This document shows, one piece after another, positions 6,866 through 10,903 of a stretch of DNA of 10,903 bases; the stretch's first letter is position 1; each line of letters opens with the position of its first letter. The DNA comes from Oscillospiraceae bacterium (GTDB lineage Bacteria > Bacillota > Clostridia > Oscillospirales > CAG-272): NCBI GenBank assembly GCA_015065395.1, contig SVQJ01000045.1, positions 1 through 10,903 of the forward strand. Reading direction: 5' to 3'. The notes under the pieces were generated by a model. That model was not told the DNA's origin. It worked only from the letters and a program-made list of their open reading frames with translations, and searched no databases. The translations under genes and the position numbers were made by a program.

Positions 6866-7507
6866 TTATTCCAAAGTAAGGCTGTCACAATTCAAAAAGG
6901 CTTGCGCCGTTATGGTGCTTGTAACCGGAACGGTTGCCTTCGCCTTGCATATCTCACAGGACACACAAATTCCGTCCCCCGTCACCTCCACGTTATAGAC
7001 ACCTTCATCGTCCGGACATTTACAATGGATCTCTCCCGCTTCATCCAGATCGCGAATAACGAAATTCACTATCTCCAGTATCTGTGGATCGGAGAATATC
7101 TCGTCCTCCTCGCTTCTGTCGCAAAAGAGATTCTCCGCGCCAAGCTGCTGGGCAAGGGCGTTCAATTCTCTGTCGGCCTCCTCTTCAGCCTTTTTCACCT
7201 CTTCCGCCTTCCCGAAAAAGCAAATGTCGATCCCTGAATATGCGCAGGGCAGGCTGAAAAGCTCTTTTTCAAAAAATGAGCTCTGAGAGATCGTGAAGCT
7301 GTGAGGCTTTGGGCAGAGGAAGCAGGGAACTGTCAGTCTGAGCTTTTTATCATTGGTATGCACTAAAGTAAGCTCGCTCTTTTCACATGGACATTTCAAG
7401 CGAAGCATATCTGCAGTGAGAGAAAAAATACCGATAATACTGCTGACCCACGAGCCGCATCCGGGACATCTGTACGCAAGGGACGTTTCTTTTTTATCAA
7501 GAACCAT
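6866..7507 (-). CDS. Cysteine-rich putative zinc-binding protein of unknown function
   Basis: The start at 7507 is preferred over 7546 because GAAAGGA lies 8 nt before it (7516-7522) while the upstream ATG has no ribosome site. The 213-residue product is not one I recognise. It has paired cysteines at both ends: CPGC (14-17), CPC (39-41) and CFLC (62-65) in the N-terminal 70 residues, and CKC (162-164) with CVSCEIC (181-187) near the C-terminus. That suggests two metal-binding ribbon-like modules. A charged helical stretch (about 99-121, rich in E, K and A) joins them and could form a coiled coil. There is no membrane segment. The N-terminal part is vaguely like CpXC-type proteins, but I would not assign it. 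It is the last gene of the operon behind citrate synthase, 74 nt downstream. Confidence 0.75.
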   Translation of the reverse strand: MVLDKKETSLAYRCPGCGSWVSSIIGIFSLTADMLRLKCPCEKSELTLVHTNDKKLRLTVPCFLCPKPHSFTISQSSFFEKELFSLPCAYSGIDICFFGKAEEVKKAEEEADRELNALAQQLGAENLFCDRSEEDEIFSDPQILEIVNFVIRDLDEAGEIHCKCPDDEGVYNVEVTGDGICVSCEICKAKATVPVTSTITAQAFLNCDSLTLE

Positions 7508-7530
7508 GGTTGGGATCCTTTCAATGGAAT

Positions 7531-7567
7531 TTTGCCGCCTTTCCATAATATGTGCAAAGGCGGCAAA
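7531..7567. repeat. 12-bp perfect inverted repeat between citrate synthase and the Cys-rich gene
   Basis: TTTGCCGCCTTT (7531-7542) is repeated inverted at 7556-7567 around a 13-nt loop. On the transcribed minus strand the 3' arm ends in AAA, not T, so it is not an intrinsic terminator. It begins 14 nt after the citrate synthase stop and ends 8 nt before the ribosome site of the next gene, a position suited to mRNA processing or 3'-end protection inside the operon. Confidence 0.6.
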
Positions 7568-7581
7568 GCGTTATTCACTTT

Positions 7582-8943
7582 TCAGCGTTCGTTCATAGGA
7601 ATATAAGAAGTTCTGTCCTTCACGCACATATACGCAGGACGAATGATCTTGCCTGCAGTTTCGATCTCCTCAAGACGGTGTGCGCTCCATCCGGCGATCC
7701 TGGCAACTGCAAAAATAGGGGTGTAAAGCTCCTCGGGAAGATTCAGCATCCTGTAGATCATGCCGCTGTAGAAGTCCACATTGGGGCTGACGCCCTTATA
7801 TATCTTTCTTTTTTCGGCAATGAGCTGGGATGCGATCTTCGCAGTTCTCTTATAGAGACTGTACTCCTCATCCATTCCCTTCTCTGAAGAAAGCTTTTTC
7901 GCAAAAGCCTTGAGCACCTCGGCTCGGGGGTCGGAAACGGAATAGATAGCATGTCCCATACCGTAAACAAGACCGGAGCGGTCAAATGCTTCCTTGTTCA
8001 ATATTTTGGCAATATAATCCCTGATGGATTCATCCGACGTATCGGGAATATTAGCCTTCATATCATCGAACATCTTTACTACCTTGATGTTGGCACCTCC
8101 GTGGCGGGGACCCTTCAGGGAGCCGAGGGACGCCGCAACTGCGGAATAGGTGTCTGTTCCGGAAGAGGAGACCACATGAGTGGTAAAGGTAGAGTTATTA
8201 CCGCCGCCGTGCTCGGCATGAAGCACCAGAGCAAGATCCAAAGTCCTTGCCTCGGTTTCAGTGAATTTACCGTCAGCGCGGAGAATATGAAGCAGATTCT
8301 GCGCTGTGGAATACTCAGGCTTCGGATGATGGATGATAAGGCTCTCGCCCTCGTGATAATGCCTGTAGGTATGATATCCGTAAACGGAAAGCATGGGGAA
8401 GATGGCAATAAGCTGCAAGCACTGGCGAAGAACATTGGGGATGGAAATATCATCTGCATTATCATCGTAGGAATAAAGCGTAAGGACGCTTCGGGCAAGA
8501 ACATTCATCATATCCGTGCTGGGTGCCTTCATGATAATATCGCGGACAAAGCTTGTAGGAAGACTTCTGTAGCCTGCAAGAAGCTCACAAAAACGGGAAA
8601 GCTCATCAGCTGTGGGAAGCTTTCCGAAAAGAAGAAGATATACGCACTCCTCAAAGCCGTATCTTCCCTCGGAATGGAAGCCGCTCGTCAGATCCTTAAC
8701 GTCAATACCTCGATAGCAAAGTTCGCCGGGAATATTGGTATCCTTGCCGTCTATTATTTTGTGAGAAATGACCTCGGATATTTCTGTAAGTCCGGTGAGA
8801 ACGCCGCGGCCTTCAAGGTCACGAAGTCCTCTTTTAACATTGTGCTGCGTATACATTTCCGGCATTATGCCGTTGGACTCCACACTTTTAGCAGCAAGCT
8901 CTTCAATATAAGGGGTGATTATGGAAAAGGGATTGTTTGCCAT
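7582..8943 (-). CDS. gltA: Citrate synthase
   Basis: The enzyme condenses acetyl-CoA with oxaloacetate to give citrate, the entry to the oxidative TCA branch and to 2-oxoglutarate and glutamate. The catalytic triad is visible: His281 in KGPRHGGAN, His331 in YGMGHAIYSVSDPRA and Asp390 in SPNVDFYSG. Spacing of 50 and 59 residues agrees with known citrate synthases. Substrate-binding sequence LHAEHGGGNNSTF (about 241-253) is also present. The 453-residue length, with a long N-terminal extension compared with the roughly 370-residue Bacillus enzyme, is usual for clostridial members. The start at 8943 has AGAAAGG upstream. It lies 27 nt behind the HAD gene and is probably co-transcribed with it. 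A 2-methylcitrate synthase is a less likely alternative; no prp genes are nearby. Confidence 0.95.
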   Translation of the reverse strand: MANNPFSIITPYIEELAAKSVESNGIMPEMYTQHNVKRGLRDLEGRGVLTGLTEISEVISHKIIDGKDTNIPGELCYRGIDVKDLTSGFHSEGRYGFEECVYLLLFGKLPTADELSRFCELLAGYRSLPTSFVRDIIMKAPSTDMMNVLARSVLTLYSYDDNADDISIPNVLRQCLQLIAIFPMLSVYGYHTYRHYHEGESLIIHHPKPEYSTAQNLLHILRADGKFTETEARTLDLALVLHAEHGGGNNSTFTTHVVSSSGTDTYSAVAASLGSLKGPRHGGANIKVVKMFDDMKANIPDTSDESIRDYIAKILNKEAFDRSGLVYGMGHAIYSVSDPRAEVLKAFAKKLSSEKGMDEEYSLYKRTAKIASQLIAEKRKIYKGVSPNVDFYSGMIYRMLNLPEELYTPIFAVARIAGWSAHRLEEIETAGKIIRPAYMCVKDRTSYIPMNER

Positions 8944-8970
8944 TATAAATATTGCCTTTCTATGGATAAA

Positions 8971-9777
8971 TCAGCCTATTTTTTCGATCTCCTCTTTGAG
9001 AACATCGCCGACTCCGTTCATTATATACGCGGGACGGTAGGGAAAGAGTTTCATGGTTTTAATATCGGTAACACCGGAAAGCACGAGAACTGTATCAAGC
9101 TCGCTCTCGATACCCGCAACGATATCGGTATCCATACGGTCACCGATGATAGCAGCCTCCGCACGGTGAACTCCCAGCTTTTTCAACGCATGGCGCATGA
9201 TAAGGGGATTGGGCTTGCCTATGTAATACGCATTGACTCCGGTGGTAAGTGTTATGGGAGATATAAGCGCACGGCAGGCAGGCATGATCCTTCCTGCATC
9301 TGTGGGGCCGGTAAGGTCAGAGTTGGTTCCAATAAGCTTTGCACCGTTCTGAACAAGCTTTACTGCTTTCTCGATCTTTTCATAGCTAATGGAACGTGTT
9401 TCACCGAAGACAACGTAATCGGGATTATAATCATTCATGGTAAATCCGGCTTCATAAAGAGCATTCAGAAGACCGGGCTCACCGATAACATAAACGCTTC
9501 CGCCCGGACATTGGGTCTTCAGAAAAGAGGCAGTTGCAAGAGCACTTGTATAAAAATGGCTCTCATCAACTCTCAGACCCATTCTTTCAAGCTTTGTGGA
9601 AAGCTCTCTTGGAGCTCTCTCGCTTGAGTTTGTGAGGAAAAGAAATTGCTTACCCGTGGAGTACATCCAATCAACAAATTCGGGAACTCCGGGAAGGAGG
9701 GTATTTCCGTGATAGATAACACCATCCATATCAATTATGAAAGCTTTTTTGTCGTGCAAGGGCTTAAGTGAGACCAT
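8971..9777 (-). CDS. HAD-IIA family phosphatase (NagD/AraL-like)
   Basis: This 268-residue protein is a cytosolic Mg2+-dependent phosphatase of the HAD superfamily, subfamily IIA. It shows all four motifs: FIIDMDGVIYHG (nucleophile Asp16, acid/base Asp18), LTNSS (47-51), the lysine in YIGKPNP (Lys188), and IGDRMDTDIVAG (Asp213, Asp218). The C2-type cap lies between motifs II and III, starting around residue 70. Family members dephosphorylate nucleotides, sugar phosphates or metabolic side products; the substrate here cannot be assigned. The start is firm: AAAGGAGG stands 7 nt before the ATG at 9777. It is the first gene of the minus-strand operon with citrate synthase, which may point to a metabolite-repair or housekeeping role, but that is inference. 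Confidence 0.92.
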   Translation of the reverse strand: MVSLKPLHDKKAFIIDMDGVIYHGNTLLPGVPEFVDWMYSTGKQFLFLTNSSERAPRELSTKLERMGLRVDESHFYTSALATASFLKTQCPGGSVYVIGEPGLLNALYEAGFTMNDYNPDYVVFGETRSISYEKIEKAVKLVQNGAKLIGTNSDLTGPTDAGRIMPACRALISPITLTTGVNAYYIGKPNPLIMRHALKKLGVHRAEAAIIGDRMDTDIVAGIESELDTVLVLSGVTDIKTMKLFPYRPAYIMNGVGDVLKEEIEKIG

Positions 9778-9814
9778 AGTTTTTCCTCCTTTGTACAGCT
9801 CGATAATATTGGAC

Positions 9815-9843
9815 TTGATTTTTTGTTTAGTTTATGATATCAT
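9815..9843 (+). promoter_or_regulatory. Candidate promoter for the rightmost gene
   Basis: TTGATT (9815-9820) and TATCAT (9838-9843) are 17 nt apart, and TGA precedes the -10, making an extended -10. The -10 lies in the perfect 10-bp palindrome ATGATATCAT (9834-9843). The start would be near 9850, giving an AT-rich leader of about 155 nt. Confidence 0.4.
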
Positions 9844-9854
9844 TAATCGGTATG

Positions 9855-9880
9855 AGTATAACAATCAAAAGTAAAAATTA
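9855..9880 (-). promoter_or_regulatory. Candidate proximal promoter for the HAD-citrate synthase operon
   Basis: Read on the minus strand, TATACT (9855-9860) is preceded by TGT as an extended -10, with TTGGTA about 18 nt upstream as a 4/6 match to -35. The start would be near 9848 and the leader about 70 nt. Confidence 0.4.
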
Positions 9881-9894
9881 CCAAATACACAGCT

Positions 9895-9923
9895 ATTATA
9901 CATTATTTTTATGAATTTGTATA
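9895..9923 (-). promoter_or_regulatory. Candidate distal promoter for the HAD-citrate synthase operon
   Basis: The minus strand carries a consensus TATAAT (9895-9900) with TATACA (9918-9923) 17 nt upstream, a 4/6 match to the -35. It would give a leader of about 110 nt. Either this or the 9855 site, or both, could drive the operon. Confidence 0.45.
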
Positions 9924-9993
9924 TAGTAAATGATTAATTTTTATCAAAAAACAAACAGCGCTACAGCAATATCCCAAAGCCAAGGCTAAAGAT

Positions 9994-10003
9994 AGGATGG
10001 TGA
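9994..10003 (+). promoter_or_regulatory. Ribosome binding site favouring a TTG start at 10009
   Basis: AGGATGGTGA matches the anti-Shine-Dalgarno complement AGGAGGTGA apart from one extra T. GGTGA ends 5 nt before TTG at 10009. The in-frame GTG at 10000 falls within the site itself, so it is less likely to be used. Confidence 0.55.
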
Positions 10004-10008
10004 GCTAT

Positions 10009-10903
10009 TTGAAAAACAATACCAATCGAAATATCCCTATGGAGGAGCTCCGATCAATTAACGGAGCGGGCACTGCGCCTCGCCAGGCAAAAAAACCTTC
10101 TTTGAAAAAAAGAGCTCCGATCGCGCGAATATTCAAAATTATAGGCATAGTTTTCATAAGCATTTTTGAAGAGCTTTGGCTGCTTTTCAAAAAGATCCCG
10201 AAGGCTGCCTATATAACTGTTCTGTGCCTGTGTATATGCGGCGCAGGCGCCGTTTTTGCACTCAGATTTATCCCTCAAAGACCCTCCCACGCGGAGCACG
10301 TGTCGCTGAGGACATCCGATTGCCTTCTCGGTGCAAGAGAGCATATCGTCAGCGAAGAGGAGAGGCTCTCCTTTGCTGAAAAAGAACAAAAGGAAGAAAA
10401 AGAAGAAGCTCCCGAGGATTACGACGAAGAAAATCCCGTCGGTACAGCACAAAGCTATACCGTTACCTTTGATTTTTACGATCGGGAGGATATCACCTGC
10501 ATCAGCGAAGAAATAAGAGTTTCCCAGCTTATGGCCCTTGCCGGCATCAAGCTTACCGACTCCCAGATGCTTCGCATCAGCGAAAATGAGATGATCCGTG
10601 CAGATATGGTCATACCCGTTGATGAGATCATATATAAATCTGTATTCAGCGAAGAATACATCCCTTACGAAACGGTTTATAAGGATGTTCAGACCATTCC
10701 CAAGGGAACCACAAAAACATATAAAAACGGTATTAACGGCACGAGAACCAGTGAATACCTTGTAAAATACGTGAACGGCACCGAAACGGACAGGACCTTT
10801 GTGGGTAAAACAGAAACCGCTCCCACAAATGCAATAGTCTACCGCGGTATCGGCGGAACCGTCAATATCGGCGGAGTTATGTATAATTACTCATACCGTC
10901 TCG
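10009..10903 (+). CDS. Membrane-anchored G5-domain protein with DUF348-like segment (3' end outside window)
   Basis: An open frame runs from TTG 10009 (or GTG 10000) through the right edge, giving 298 residues. Residues 1-66 are basic and include KKPSLKKRAP and a hydrophobic stretch at about 43-62. Residues 68-88 (YITVLCLCICGAGAVFALRF) form a clear membrane anchor. An acidic segment at about 121-147 (EKEQKEEKEEAPEDYDEE) follows. Residues 150-205 resemble one DUF348 ubiquitin-like repeat (ISEEIRVSQLMALAGIKL), and 209-275 match a G5 domain (YKDVQTIPKGTTKTYKNGINGTR, with YVNGTETDRTFVG). This is the order seen in YabE-like cell-wall proteins, which end in a 3D domain; that end is not in the window. 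The expected site is the outer face of the membrane, acting on or binding peptidoglycan. Confidence 0.75.
   Translation, partial: MKNNTNRNIPMEELRSINGAGTAPRQAKKPSLKKRAPIARIFKIIGIVFISIFEELWLLFKKIPKAAYITVLCLCICGAGAVFALRFIPQRPSHAEHVSLRTSDCLLGAREHIVSEEERLSFAEKEQKEEKEEAPEDYDEENPVGTAQSYTVTFDFYDREDITCISEEIRVSQLMALAGIKLTDSQMLRISENEMIRADMVIPVDEIIYKSVFSEEYIPYETVYKDVQTIPKGTTKTYKNGINGTRTSEYLVKYVNGTETDRTFVGKTETAPTNAIVYRGIGGTVNIGGVMYNYSYRL

Larger units (their letters stand above)
9778..10008. other. AT-rich divergent intergenic region
   Basis: This 231-nt gap between two diverging genes holds the three promoter candidates listed separately. I see no tRNA, riboswitch-like conserved core or small gene with a ribosome site in it. 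The middle (about 9815-9955) is markedly AT-rich compared with the genes on both sides. Confidence 0.6.

Noticed and set aside
6803..7237. A 144-codon + strand frame starting in the terminator loop
   Set aside because: It overlaps the terminator and runs antisense to the Cys-rich gene without a ribosome site.
7508..7546. ATG at 7546 as the start of the Cys-rich protein
   Set aside because: It has no ribosome site and falls in the loop of the 7531-7567 hairpin; ATG 7507 has GAAAGGA at 8 nt.
7951..9627. A 558-codon open frame on the + strand opposite citrate synthase and the HAD gene
   Set aside because: It lies wholly antisense to two genes with intact catalytic motifs, has no ribosome site and no recognisable domain, and its composition is what the antisense of these codons would give.
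10045..10122. Two copies of GAGCTCCGATC at 10045-10055 and 10112-10122
   Set aside because: They are 11 nt long within a coding region, read in different contexts, and have no further structure; probably chance.

Overview
The window looks like chromosomal DNA of a gut-type Clostridia (Bacillota, probably Oscillospirales/Ruminococcaceae-like). The grounds are strong AGGAGG-type ribosome binding sites, GTG and TTG starts beside ATG, moderate GC with AT-rich intergenic gaps, a DUF4097-type protein following a membrane protein with an ATGA overlap, a free-standing TSCPD protein and a roughly 450-residue citrate synthase. The taxonomic call is inference. I see no RNA gene, IS element, phage gene or CRISPR array.

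Layout. (1) 1-866, + strand: 3' part of an AMP-forming acyl-CoA synthetase. (2) 867-1087: convergent gap with two hairpins, one a perfect 29-bp stem. (3) 1088-1807, - strand: trmB, tRNA (guanine-N7) methyltransferase. (4) 1808-1921: divergent promoter gap. (5) 1922-6678, + strand: a tightly packed run of a membrane protein with an acidic repeat-bearing linker, a membrane-anchored DUF4097-like protein, a small TSCPD protein, and a family GH31 alpha-glycosidase. (6) 6679-6865: convergent gap with a strong terminator. (7) 9777-6866, - strand: HAD-IIA phosphatase, then citrate synthase, then a cysteine-rich protein of unknown function, probably one operon. (8) 9778-10008: AT-rich divergent promoter region. 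(9) 10009 to the right edge, + strand: a membrane-anchored protein with a DUF348-like segment and a G5 domain, cut by the window end.

How the genes relate. The pair at 1922-4044 is translationally coupled and resembles the HAAS/DUF1700 plus DUF4097 membrane pairs of Firmicutes, but without the usual PadR regulator beside it. The TSCPD gene follows 9 nt later; the GH31 gene follows after 90 nt with a strangely spaced ribosome binding site. The citrate synthase operon links glutamate-precursor or TCA metabolism to a HAD phosphatase and an unknown Cys-rich protein. Most of the window is ordinary housekeeping. The parts most worth a second look are the repeat-bearing linker (2270-2485), the GH31 initiation region (4382-4416), the Cys-rich protein (6866-7507) and the palindromes at 888-994. 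I found no clear sign of a wholly new multi-gene system.
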